Shown one piece after another: positions 17,944 to 25,673 of a DNA stretch of 26,082 nucleotides. Position numbers and translations under genes: made by a program. Every line of letters begins with the position of its first letter. Within the stretch, counting starts at the first letter, position 1. The DNA comes from Saprospiraceae bacterium (GTDB lineage: Bacteria > Bacteroidota > Bacteroidia > Chitinophagales > Saprospiraceae), in contig JABDLW010000534.1 in assembly GCA_013001805.1 (NCBI GenBank), forward strand, positions 1-26,082, read 5' to 3'. A model generated the notes under the pieces. The model did no database searches. It was not told the DNA's origin and saw only the letters and a list, made by a program, of their open reading frames with translations.

Positions 17944-17980
17944 TTCCATGTTAAACTCAAAGTACAGGGAAGACATGGAA
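17944..17980. repeat. 8-bp inverted repeat in the parC-sigma factor spacer
   Basis: Perfect inverted repeat TTCCATGT (17944-17951) and ACATGGAA (17973-17980), 21 bases apart. It lies in the divergent region, upstream of both parC and the sigma factor gene. The arm-to-arm distance is about three DNA turns, so it could be a split operator. It could also be a long-looped hairpin or chance. A second, smaller repeat (GCAGT / ACTGC, near 17997-18013) lies just downstream. Confidence 0.3.
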
Positions 17981-18069
17981 TGTCACCAATCCTGACGCAG
18001 TCATTTTTACTGCAAAAAGTCGTGTATCTTACTGTTAGTCATATGTTAAAGCAGCAATGAGATTTTTTC

Positions 18070-18696
18070 ATGCGTTCTGAAAGAACTAACTTGGGATCTT
18101 ATCCTAAGTTTATTTCTTGCATGGATTTTGTATTGAAAGTCGAACATGAAGAGCATGATTTCATAGCGGCTTGTGTGCGCCAGGAAAAATGGGCACAAAA
18201 GCAGTTGTATATGGATCACTACGGTTCCATGATGGGCGTTTGTTTGCGGTATGCAGGAGATCAGGATGAAGCTTTGGATATTTTGCACGAGGGTTTTATC
18301 AAGGTGTTCCGAAATATTGGGAAGTATAATTCAGGTACATCACTTAGTGCATGGATCCGGAGAATAATGATAAATACTTCGATAGATTATTATCGCAAGA
18401 AATCCCGAAGGCGCACCGAAGATATTGAGCAAGCCTATCAGGTTAGTTCAGGTGATGCGGATGCGATAAGTCAGTGTAGTGAGAAAGAAATTTTGGAGGC
18501 GATTCAGAAGTTAAGTCCTGCTTACCGTACTGTATTTAATATGTACGTGTTGGAAGGATATTCACATAAGGAGATAGCTGATCGTTTAGATATCTCAGAA
18601 AGTACGTCACGCTCAAATTTGGTGAAGGCCAGATTAAAGTTAAAAGTATTGATTGACAGAATTAGGACAGTACATGAGCAACGAGTTGAAAAATAG
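18070..18696 (+). CDS. ECF-type RNA polymerase sigma factor
   Basis: Extracytoplasmic-function (sigma-70 family) sigma factor, 208 aa from this start. Region 2 spans about 45-112, including YAGDQDEALDILHEGFIKVFRNI and SAWIRRIMINTSIDYYRKK. Region 4 spans about 141-196, with LSPAYRTVFNMYVLEGYSHKEIA and a helix-turn-helix ending ISESTSRSNLVKARLKL. Both core regions are intact and the linker is short, as in ECF factors. The ATG at 18121 (18th codon) is an equally possible start; neither has an SD site. The gene overlaps the next one by 23 bp, which implies translational coupling and makes that protein the likely regulator or partner of this sigma factor. The promoters it recognises are unknown. 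Confidence 0.9.
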   Translation: MRSERTNLGSYPKFISCMDFVLKVEHEEHDFIAACVRQEKWAQKQLYMDHYGSMMGVCLRYAGDQDEALDILHEGFIKVFRNIGKYNSGTSLSAWIRRIMINTSIDYYRKKSRRRTEDIEQAYQVSSGDADAISQCSEKEILEAIQKLSPAYRTVFNMYVLEGYSHKEIADRLDISESTSRSNLVKARLKLKVLIDRIRTVHEQRVEK

Positions 18697-20098
18697 TTTT
18701 GATGCATCGATAAGGAATGCGTTGCAAAATCACCAGGTGCCCTATGATGATAGCACCTGGGATATGCTGGATAAAAAAATGCAAAATGCTGAAGTGGCTG
18801 CGGATGCTGCTTTGGACGAGGTTGCCAAGAAGGCACTGCATACCTATGAAGTGCCTTACGATCAATCTACCTGGCACACTTTGAGTGAGCGATTAGACCG
18901 GATTAATTATCGTAATCGAATCATCGGCACCAAAGTTTTTGAAGCTGCAGTTATACTATTTGCTATTCTGACGCTCGTGAAATTTTTAGGTCAGATCCCT
19001 GATATTAACGATCACCTTCCACTTCCCTTTGCAAAAACTGAGGTGACCGATCCGTCAAATTCGTCGCAGGCAGAAATGGGCCTGGTGAATGTCGAGCAAA
19101 GTTCCGGTACATTCATGGCTGGTAAAAATGAGTCAAAGGCCAGATCGCAAAATAAAATTGCGGATGTGGCTCAACAAGACTCAAGAATTGAGAAAGCAGC
19201 ACTAGACAAGTTACCACTTGCCACTTCTATTCAAAAAGCTCGCGCAGTATTTAGTCGAGACCGGACAATCAACTCTATGAAGGAAAACATTAGTCATTTA
19301 AATGCTGCTTCGCAAAATACCGATAGATTAGAAGTAGCATTTGTTGGCACACTGGATCGACGTGCAACCGAATTACCTCAGGTTCCCAGGGAGATTATTA
19401 CATTTGGTTCAGCCACTGTAGCAGCAGTGCCGATGCTTCCAGCGTACGACATCGCCATGGTTGTTGCAGAAACAGCCACTGACTTTCAGATTGCGTTAGT
19501 GGAGCGGGTTCCCAAAGTACGAACGAAATTTAATGTGTTCTACCAAAACAATGTACATCGAATCGCCAATGTGGCTCGGAGACAGTCAACTTTTAACCAA
19601 ACGGAGACAAGCAATGGTTTCGGATTTGCGACCAATGTGCAATTTGGCCGGTTCGGATTCGATTTGGGGGCGATCTTTGACCAGGTGACCTATGATGCTG
19701 GTTTTGGAGAAAACGAAATACAGAAAGTGCAAGTACCTCTAAACCTTCGCTTCAGTGGATTTTACACTAAGTATGCAAACTTCTACTTAAAAAGTGGCAT
19801 GTCCATTCATGGCGTGACACAGGCACATTATGAAGCTCCTGTTTTGGAGAGTGCCGCTCCGGGTCCAAGACAAAACCGACCGTTTTATAATGATGGATTA
19901 CTGAAAGATGGAAATTATGAGAACAATACCTATTTTTCTGTCAATGCAGGTGCTGGTCTTGACATCTTAATCACCAAATCGTTTTCTCTATTTGCTGAAG
20001 GAATCTATCAAAAGCGTCTTAAGGGAGAATTGGGTCTTACCAACGACAAGTTCAATACATTCTCGGCCAATCTCGGGGTGAGCTACATCTTTAAGTGA
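18674..20098 (+). CDS. Sigma-coupled membrane protein: duplicated N-terminal motif, TM helix, beta-barrel-like C-terminus
   Basis: 474 aa from the ATG at 18674, which has AGGA at 18664-18667 six bases upstream; a TTG at 18653 is possible but less likely. Residues 11-37 and 49-75 are an internal duplication, each a short helix then a VPYDxSTWxxL motif. This resembles the N-terminal motif of proteins encoded beside ECF sigma factors in Bacteroidota. A single transmembrane helix follows at about 83-105 (EAAVILFAILTLVKFL), so the repeats should be cytoplasmic. Residues about 110-270 look flexible. From about 285 the sequence turns into amphipathic strands (TKFNVFYQNNVHRI, FGFDLGAIFDQV, YANFYLKSGMSI, SFSLFAEGIYQKR, NLGVSYIFK), as in outer-membrane beta-barrel domains. 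It overlaps the sigma gene by 23 bp. I infer an anti-sigma or envelope-sensing role. No zinc-finger anti-sigma motif is seen. Confidence 0.75.
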   Translation: MSNELKNSFDASIRNALQNHQVPYDDSTWDMLDKKMQNAEVAADAALDEVAKKALHTYEVPYDQSTWHTLSERLDRINYRNRIIGTKVFEAAVILFAILTLVKFLGQIPDINDHLPLPFAKTEVTDPSNSSQAEMGLVNVEQSSGTFMAGKNESKARSQNKIADVAQQDSRIEKAALDKLPLATSIQKARAVFSRDRTINSMKENISHLNAASQNTDRLEVAFVGTLDRRATELPQVPREIITFGSATVAAVPMLPAYDIAMVVAETATDFQIALVERVPKVRTKFNVFYQNNVHRIANVARRQSTFNQTETSNGFGFATNVQFGRFGFDLGAIFDQVTYDAGFGENEIQKVQVPLNLRFSGFYTKYANFYLKSGMSIHGVTQAHYEAPVLESAAPGPRQNRPFYNDGLLKDGNYENNTYFSVNAGAGLDILITKSFSLFAEGIYQKRLKGELGLTNDKFNTFSANLGVSYIFK

Positions 20099-20118
20099 GT
20101 TAGCACGTTAAAGGTGTT

Positions 20119-20880
20119 ATGAAATTTTCTAATTACTTTATCGGGATAGTGGTATGGGCGTCCGTTGTTTCGCTTGGCTGTGGTGTGTCAAAAAAAATGT
20201 CAGACTCAGTACCTATTTCACATGAAATCTGGTCAGGTCTTCTGTCAAAACATGTCGATGACGCTGGCTGGATCGATTATCCTGGATTTCAAAGTGACAG
20301 CCTTACACTCAATCAATACCTTGATTTACTGCGTGCAGGACACCCAAATGATAAAAACTGGACGCGCGACGAACAACTTGCATATTGGATCAATGCTTAT
20401 AATGCGTTTACCGTAAAACTGATCATCGATCACTATCCGCTGGAGAGCATCAAGGAGATAAAGAATGGAATTCCATTTGTCAATACAGTGTGGGACATCA
20501 AATTTATCAACATTGAGGGGCACGAATACGACCTCAACAATATTGAGCATGGTATAATACGCAAGCAATTTAATGAAGCCAGAATACATTTTGCGGTCAA
20601 TTGTGCTTCGGTATCTTGCCCCAAACTCTCGAATGAAGCTTATGAGGCCGGTCGATTGGATGATCAATTGACTTCTGCGGCAAAATCCTTTCTAGCGGAT
20701 CCCATGCGCAATCAAGTCTCTGATTTTAAAGTTTCCTCGATTTTCTCTTGGTTTCGCGGTGATTTTAAAGATCAATCCGGGACCTTGGTTAAATTTATCA
20801 ATCAATACGCACCAACACCGATTCCAGAAGATGCCAACTTAGATTTTCTCGAGTACAACTGGCAACTAAATGAGAAGTAA
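20119..20880 (+). CDS. DUF547 domain lipoprotein
   Basis: Predicted lipoprotein of 253 aa. The signal peptide ends in a lipobox-like VSLGC, with C21 lipidated. The rest is a DUF547 domain, shown by QLAYWINAYNAFTVKLIIDHYP (starts near residue 86), LNNIEHGIIRKQF (about 139-151) and HFAVNCASVSCPKLSNEAY (about 157-175). The conserved asparagine, histidine and cysteine in these motifs are present. DUF547 has no agreed biochemical function; the conserved polar residues suggest an enzyme, but that is inference. It lies 20 bp downstream of the sigma-coupled membrane protein on the same strand and is probably the third gene of that operon, so it may be a target or part of the same envelope response. 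Confidence 0.88.
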   Translation: MKFSNYFIGIVVWASVVSLGCGVSKKMSDSVPISHEIWSGLLSKHVDDAGWIDYPGFQSDSLTLNQYLDLLRAGHPNDKNWTRDEQLAYWINAYNAFTVKLIIDHYPLESIKEIKNGIPFVNTVWDIKFINIEGHEYDLNNIEHGIIRKQFNEARIHFAVNCASVSCPKLSNEAYEAGRLDDQLTSAAKSFLADPMRNQVSDFKVSSIFSWFRGDFKDQSGTLVKFINQYAPTPIPEDANLDFLEYNWQLNEK

Positions 20881-20910
20881 GCTACCTTAGGTATAAATCC
20901 GGTTTTCCAT

Positions 20911-23058
20911 TCAAGGTAAGGCAAACGCGATTATACCACATTTGTGGTGCTGTAGGTTTTCACCGATACTTACGGCAATGACTATGTATTGTCGCCCATC
21001 AATTTCATAAATCGCGGGTGTGGCCAACCCATTTCCTGGCAGGTCGACTTCCCACAAGAGTTCTCCCGAATCCTTATCAAATGCTCGAAACATACCATCA
21101 AGGGTAGCTGCAATGAATATCAGACCACCTGCCGTGACAACCGGGCCACCATAATTTTCGATTCCTGTATCTGGCTCACCTGGCACTTGAAGATCCGGAT
21201 CATTTCCCAATGGTATCTTCCAGCGGAAATCACCACTATTTAGATCAATAGCATTTAGAGTTCCCCAGGGAGGACTAATCACCGGTCGTTCTATAGAATC
21301 CAGGAAGTAACCGTGGGCCGTCACGTTAATATAACTGGAAGATGTATCGGTGGATGGATCTATTGATGATATCATTTCGTCTTTGCCGGTTTCGCTGAGA
21401 AAAGCAAATATTTGATCTTCATAACCTTTCATGATGCCAGCAAATGAGGGCATAATGCCTGCACCCATTTCAATTTTGGATAGAACTTCCTCTCTACTCA
21501 ATCTACTTGTGACATCGACCAGTGAGGGATTTGCTTCAATCCCCTGCTTACTTGGTCCGTGACAGGTCGAGCAATAAGTAGCGTACCATTTCTTTCCCGC
21601 AGCATACAAAGACTGAGATAGGTTTGATGTTGTCGTGGGTATCTTTTCGATCCGGCCGATTTCTGGTGACTCGTTTGAGTTAATATAAATAATGCCAGTT
21701 TCTATGTCATAAGCACCTCCACCCCATTCTGCTCCTCCGCGTGATCCGGGAATGAGTAGTGTGCCTTGCTCTGATGGCGGCGTAAACAGGCCCTCAAACC
21801 ATAGGTGATCTAATGTCTTGCGATTGGCCTCATAAGATGACGTGGAGAATGCTGCCAAATCATCCTTCGACATCGACTGGCGGGCAAAAGGCGCAGGTTT
21901 CAATGGGAATGGTTGGGTGGGCCAGGCTTCTTCACCCGGCACGGGCGAGGGCGGCACAGGCCTTTCTTCTATGGGAAAAACCGGTTTTCCTGTTTCCCGG
22001 TCCAATACATAGATAAATCCCGTCTTTCCCGGTTGAGCAACAGCATCGATTTTTTTTCCATTGGAGCTGACCGTAATCAAATTGGGTGCGGTGGGAAGAT
22101 CGTAATCCCAGATATCGTGATGAATTGTCTGGTAGTGCCATATATATTTTCCTGTTTTGGCATTGAGAGCAATCAGACTATTGCCAAAAAGGTTAGAGCC
22201 GAGACGATCCCCACCATAATAGTCATATGCTGGAGAACCAGTGGGCACAAAAACAATTCCCCGTTCGATATCCAGACTCATGCCAGTCCAATTGTTGGCG
22301 GCACCACTATACAGATGAGCTCCCTCCGGCCACGTATCATGACCAAATTCACCAGGCCAGGGAATGGTGTGAAAAGTCCAAACCAAATCGCCAGAATTTG
22401 CATTGAATGCACGCACATGACCCGGAGCAGCCCCACTATTTTCTGACACAACCGCACCCAGGATGATCAGATCCTCGTAAATGATTCCGGGGGTACTCAA
22501 ACGGACCCGTGTCTCACGCTGATCTCCTTCAGCAATATTTAAGTCTATTCTTCCCAAGATACCAAATGTGCTATCTAGCTTCCCTGTTTTGGCATCCACT
22601 GAAAATAGCTCACTATTTGCCGTTATAAATATTCTCTCCTTGCCGTTACCCTCCCAGTAGGTGACACCCCTAAGAATGCCCCCTCCACGACGGCCTTCCA
22701 AAGGATCAAATTCCCAGATTTTTACTCCGGTCGCTGCATCAATTGCGTAAAGTTTTCGCCAGGCCGACGTCAGGTACATGGTGCCATCAATAACGATGGG
22801 ATTGCACTCATATTTCCAAATACGGAACTCTTCCGGTTCATCTTCCGGATAGAAGCTCCACGCAATTTGCAACTTCTGCACATTCTCTTTATTGACCTGT
22901 CGCAGACCACTGTAATTGTTTGCATCAGGCCCTCCCTTATAGACCTTCCAGTCCGAATGAAGCAAATCTTCCGATTGGCATCCGATCACAAACCAGCACA
23001 GCATGATGATAATTGGGAACTTCCAGATTGTCCGGATAACGTCTAAACCTTGCCACAT
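20911..23058 (-). CDS. PQQ-dependent dehydrogenase lipoprotein with inserted cytochrome c domain
   Basis: Periplasm-facing quinoprotein dehydrogenase of 715 aa that should oxidise a sugar or alcohol with pyrroloquinoline quinone and pass electrons to its own heme. The N-terminus has a membrane stretch and lipobox-like FVIGC (C27). The propeller starts with DWKVYKGGPDANNYSGL (37-53) and shows tryptophan-docking repeats (AIDAATGVKIWEF, ALNAKTGKYIWHY, AIDLNSGDFRWKI, AFDKDSGELLWEV). The family motif HHDIWDYD is at 313-320. The cytochrome c domain sits at about 480-560, before the last blades: CSTCH with C496, C499 and heme ligand H500, and likely axial M536 in GIMPSFAG. This layout is known in Bacteroidota and Acidobacteria enzymes annotated as glucose or polyol dehydrogenases. 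The substrate cannot be read from sequence. No PQQ biosynthesis genes are visible, so PQQ may come from elsewhere in the genome or the environment. Confidence 0.9.
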   Translation of the reverse strand: MWQGLDVIRTIWKFPIIIMLCWFVIGCQSEDLLHSDWKVYKGGPDANNYSGLRQVNKENVQKLQIAWSFYPEDEPEEFRIWKYECNPIVIDGTMYLTSAWRKLYAIDAATGVKIWEFDPLEGRRGGGILRGVTYWEGNGKERIFITANSELFSVDAKTGKLDSTFGILGRIDLNIAEGDQRETRVRLSTPGIIYEDLIILGAVVSENSGAAPGHVRAFNANSGDLVWTFHTIPWPGEFGHDTWPEGAHLYSGAANNWTGMSLDIERGIVFVPTGSPAYDYYGGDRLGSNLFGNSLIALNAKTGKYIWHYQTIHHDIWDYDLPTAPNLITVSSNGKKIDAVAQPGKTGFIYVLDRETGKPVFPIEERPVPPSPVPGEEAWPTQPFPLKPAPFARQSMSKDDLAAFSTSSYEANRKTLDHLWFEGLFTPPSEQGTLLIPGSRGGAEWGGGAYDIETGIIYINSNESPEIGRIEKIPTTTSNLSQSLYAAGKKWYATYCSTCHGPSKQGIEANPSLVDVTSRLSREEVLSKIEMGAGIMPSFAGIMKGYEDQIFAFLSETGKDEMISSIDPSTDTSSSYINVTAHGYFLDSIERPVISPPWGTLNAIDLNSGDFRWKIPLGNDPDLQVPGEPDTGIENYGGPVVTAGGLIFIAATLDGMFRAFDKDSGELLWEVDLPGNGLATPAIYEIDGRQYIVIAVSIGENLQHHKCGIIAFALP

Positions 23059-23196
23059 GAAATGAAAATAGTTTGCACATTAAGAGGGCTGGCAATTTAG
23101 CGAAATATCCATGATTGGCCACAACTAAGAGTGGGCTATAATGGCTGGTATGGTGCTTCAGTTGCATCTATCGGGCAAAATCTCGACCTTCACTTC

Positions 23197-25515
23197 ATGG
23201 CCAAGTTTCAGATGACACAAGTTGGTAAGCGTAAGATCAAGCTGACAAATCTTGAGAAAATACTTTTTCCGGTTACGGGGATTATCAAGGCCGAGCTTGT
23301 AGCTTATTACTTGGCATTATCTCCCACCATTTTAAGATACGTACGACGGCGACCCCTATCCCTTATTCGCTATCCCGATGGGATCGATGCGCATCAATTC
23401 TTTCAGAAAGATAAGCCTGACTGGGCGCCAGACTGGATCGAAAGTGTTCCGTTAGGTAAGGAAGATAAAAAGCACTACATACTTGCCACTGACGACGCCA
23501 GTATGGTCTGGCTTGCCAATCTGGCCTGTATAGAATTACATATTAGACAAGATCATCATCCGCATCACCATCGTCCGGATTTTTTCATTTTTGATCTGGA
23601 TCCGCCCGAAGGGCAATCGCTTCGGGAGGTCATTGAAATTGCCTTGGAGCTACGAAGATTCCTCATCCCCTTTGGTTATCATCCGTTTGTCAAGACTAGT
23701 GGTGGTAAAGGGCTGCATATCTTTGTACCGATAGAAGCAAAATATGACTATGACACTATGTTTGATTGCATAAAGGCGCTGGCTGAGGAATTTGTGCGTA
23801 GTCATACCGCCACCTGCACACTTAAGATCAGTAAGGTAGCACGTAAAGGGAAGCTATTGGTAGACATTTATCGAAATCATGCGTCTCAAACCATCGTAGC
23901 ACCTTATAGCGTAAGGGGTCGTGAACCAGGCCCGGTATCGATGCCTTTGACCTGGGATTTGCTGGAGGCCGTCAAGGATCCAACGGAATACCACATTCGC
24001 AATGTGGCAGAACTGGTAAAAAAAGAGGGAGATCACTGGGAGGGATTTCAAAGTTTTTCTGTGCCTTTACATATAGACCGGCAGCCAGCAACGGGCTCAA
24101 CCCTGGTCTTGCCTCCTTCTAAATATTATAAGACTCCGGAACAACTAAAGTCATACTTAGCAAAAAGAGATTTTGATAAAACGCCCGAACCACCACCTTC
24201 GATAGTGGAGACTGATGGGTCGGCTTTTGTGGTCCATCGGCACCATGCCAGCCGTTTACACTACGACCTTCGCCTGGAGAAAGATGGAACGCTACTGTCT
24301 TGGGCAGTGCCAAAAGGAATGCCACACAAGCCGGGCATCAAAAGATTGGCCGTGCAAACGGAACCGCACCCGGTTGAGTATTTACAGTTTGATGGAGAAA
24401 TACCGAAAGATCAATATGGCGGCGGGATGATGTGGATCTACGCCCGCGGTAAATACGAGATTACCAAAGAAAAGAAGGACGGCTTTTATTTTCATCTATC
24501 GAGCCCTCAATTAGATGGTGAATTCAGAATGCACAATACCAAGCAAAAGGAATGGCTTTTGGAACGTGTCGATCGCGATCTGACAAACATCTTGGACGAT
24601 AATATCCCGGTTATGTTGGCTGACAGTGCAAAGTCCTTACCGGCCAGTCATGAAGATTATTTTTATGAAGTCAAATGGGATGGAATCCGGGTTACTATAG
24701 CTATTGAAGAAGGCGTGATCAAGATAAGAAGTCGCAATCACAATGACCTGACGGACCGATTTCCTGAATTGACCCGGGTATCGGAGTCTTTTCGCATATC
24801 AAACGGGATATTCGATGGTGAAATAGTATGTCTCGATAAAAAGGGACGTCCGGATTTCAAGAAGGTGATTAGTAGAATGCACAGTAGTAACAGCGTGAAA
24901 ATAGAGAGGGCAACCCTGTCCAACCCAGCCTTCTGCTATTTGTTTGATTGTATTTATCTCGATGGACGTTCTTTGATTAACGAGCCGGTGGAGAGGAGAA
25001 GAATCTGGTGTAAGGACAGTATAAAAAAAGGGACCAATTACCGGATGAGCGAGGCATTAGACGATGGTCATGCGTTGTGGGAAGCTGCGGGCAAAATGGA
25101 GTTGGAGGGGATTCTTGCTAAGCGGCGAGGCAGTAAGTACCAATTGGGAAAACGATCATCAGACTGGATCAAGATCAAATACAGGCAAACCGAAGAAGTC
25201 GTAATTTTAGGCTACACTCAGGGCACCGGAGATAGGGCAAACACCTTTGGAGCATTACATATAGCTGAAAGACAGGAAGACGCTTTTACTTACAGAGGCA
25301 AAGTTGGGACAGGTTTTGACAGCCAGAAGATGCAGGAGATCAAAAAAATTCTCGATAAACTGAAACCAGTAGAAAAGATGATAGAGGAAAAAACTCCTGA
25401 TGAAAAAGTGACGGTTTGGGTCACACCATCTGTCACTTGTGAAGTACAATTTGCCAGTATTACGGCAAATGGAACATATCGGGAACCAATATTTCAGTTT
25501 CTTGTCGAATATTAG
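23197..25515 (+). CDS. ligD: DNA ligase D (Pol-PE-Lig)
   Basis: Multidomain end-joining ligase, 772 aa from this ATG. Domain order is polymerase (about 10-290), 3'-phosphoesterase (about 340-460), then ATP-dependent ligase (about 470-772). The primase-like polymerase has metal-binding FDLDPP (D133, D135), SGGKGLHIFVP and IVAPYSVRGREPGPVSMPL. The phosphoesterase has HASRLHYDLRLE, with H349, H355 and D357, plus H391 in TEPHPVEY. The ligase has nucleophile K493 in EVKWDGIR and motifs LEGILAKR and DWIKIKYRQTEEVVILGY. The Pol-PE-Lig order matches mycobacterial LigD; the Pseudomonas type is PE-Lig-Pol. The frame stays open upstream to a GTG at 23131, which would add 22 residues unlike the family; KRKIKLTNLEKILFP, a normal LigD N-terminus, starts close after the chosen ATG. 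ku follows 158 bp downstream, completing the core NHEJ pair. The PQQ dehydrogenase gene is divergent, with 138 bp between starts. Confidence 0.95.
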   Translation: MAKFQMTQVGKRKIKLTNLEKILFPVTGIIKAELVAYYLALSPTILRYVRRRPLSLIRYPDGIDAHQFFQKDKPDWAPDWIESVPLGKEDKKHYILATDDASMVWLANLACIELHIRQDHHPHHHRPDFFIFDLDPPEGQSLREVIEIALELRRFLIPFGYHPFVKTSGGKGLHIFVPIEAKYDYDTMFDCIKALAEEFVRSHTATCTLKISKVARKGKLLVDIYRNHASQTIVAPYSVRGREPGPVSMPLTWDLLEAVKDPTEYHIRNVAELVKKEGDHWEGFQSFSVPLHIDRQPATGSTLVLPPSKYYKTPEQLKSYLAKRDFDKTPEPPPSIVETDGSAFVVHRHHASRLHYDLRLEKDGTLLSWAVPKGMPHKPGIKRLAVQTEPHPVEYLQFDGEIPKDQYGGGMMWIYARGKYEITKEKKDGFYFHLSSPQLDGEFRMHNTKQKEWLLERVDRDLTNILDDNIPVMLADSAKSLPASHEDYFYEVKWDGIRVTIAIEEGVIKIRSRNHNDLTDRFPELTRVSESFRISNGIFDGEIVCLDKKGRPDFKKVISRMHSSNSVKIERATLSNPAFCYLFDCIYLDGRSLINEPVERRRIWCKDSIKKGTNYRMSEALDDGHALWEAAGKMELEGILAKRRGSKYQLGKRSSDWIKIKYRQTEEVVILGYTQGTGDRANTFGALHIAERQEDAFTYRGKVGTGFDSQKMQEIKKILDKLKPVEKMIEEKTPDEKVTVWVTPSVTCEVQFASITANGTYREPIFQFLVEY

Positions 25516-25583
25516 TGTAATATCTTCAGTAAAAAGGAGACAATGAAAGGGCACAAATCAAAGATACTCTGGTCGATGCGTGC

Positions 25584-25604
25584 ACTGAATTACAGGAATT
25601 CAGT
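25584..25604. repeat. Hairpin in the ligD-ku spacer
   Basis: Perfect 8-bp stem (ACTGAATT / AATTCAGT) around a 5-base loop, 68 bp after the ligD stop. No T-run follows, so a simple intrinsic terminator is unlikely. It may be an operator, an mRNA element between the two genes, or a weak terminator. Confidence 0.4.
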
Positions 25605-25617
25605 TCATTATACATAG

Positions 25618-25634
25618 AATATTGGTATAATATT
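25618..25634. promoter_or_regulatory. AT-rich inverted repeat with promoter-like TATAAT upstream of ku
   Basis: AATATT is repeated on either side of GGTAT (6-bp arms, 5-base gap). The unit contains TATAAT at 25626-25631 and runs into ATTTG, close to, but not matching, the TAnnTTTG minus-7 box (one base too long). It sits about 40 bp before the ku ATG, a reasonable place for a separate ku promoter. AT-rich palindromes also arise by chance. Confidence 0.3.
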
Positions 25635-25673
25635 TGATCGATAAACACTAACAAATCTAAACACATCAATATC

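Noticed and set aside
18653..18673. TTG start, seven codons upstream, for the sigma-coupled membrane protein
   Set aside because: The ATG at 18674 has a well-spaced AGGA site and starts directly before the duplicated motif; the TTG has no SD support.
20883..20918. TACCTT / AAGGTA inverted repeat between the convergent DUF547 and PQQ dehydrogenase genes
   Set aside because: Only 6-bp arms with a 24-base gap, one arm overlapping a stop codon, and no T-run. Too weak to call a terminator.
23131..23196. Upstream GTG extension of ligD by 22 codons
   Set aside because: The added residues do not look like LigD. The conserved N-terminus begins just after the ATG at 23197, and the extension would take up much of the divergent promoter region.
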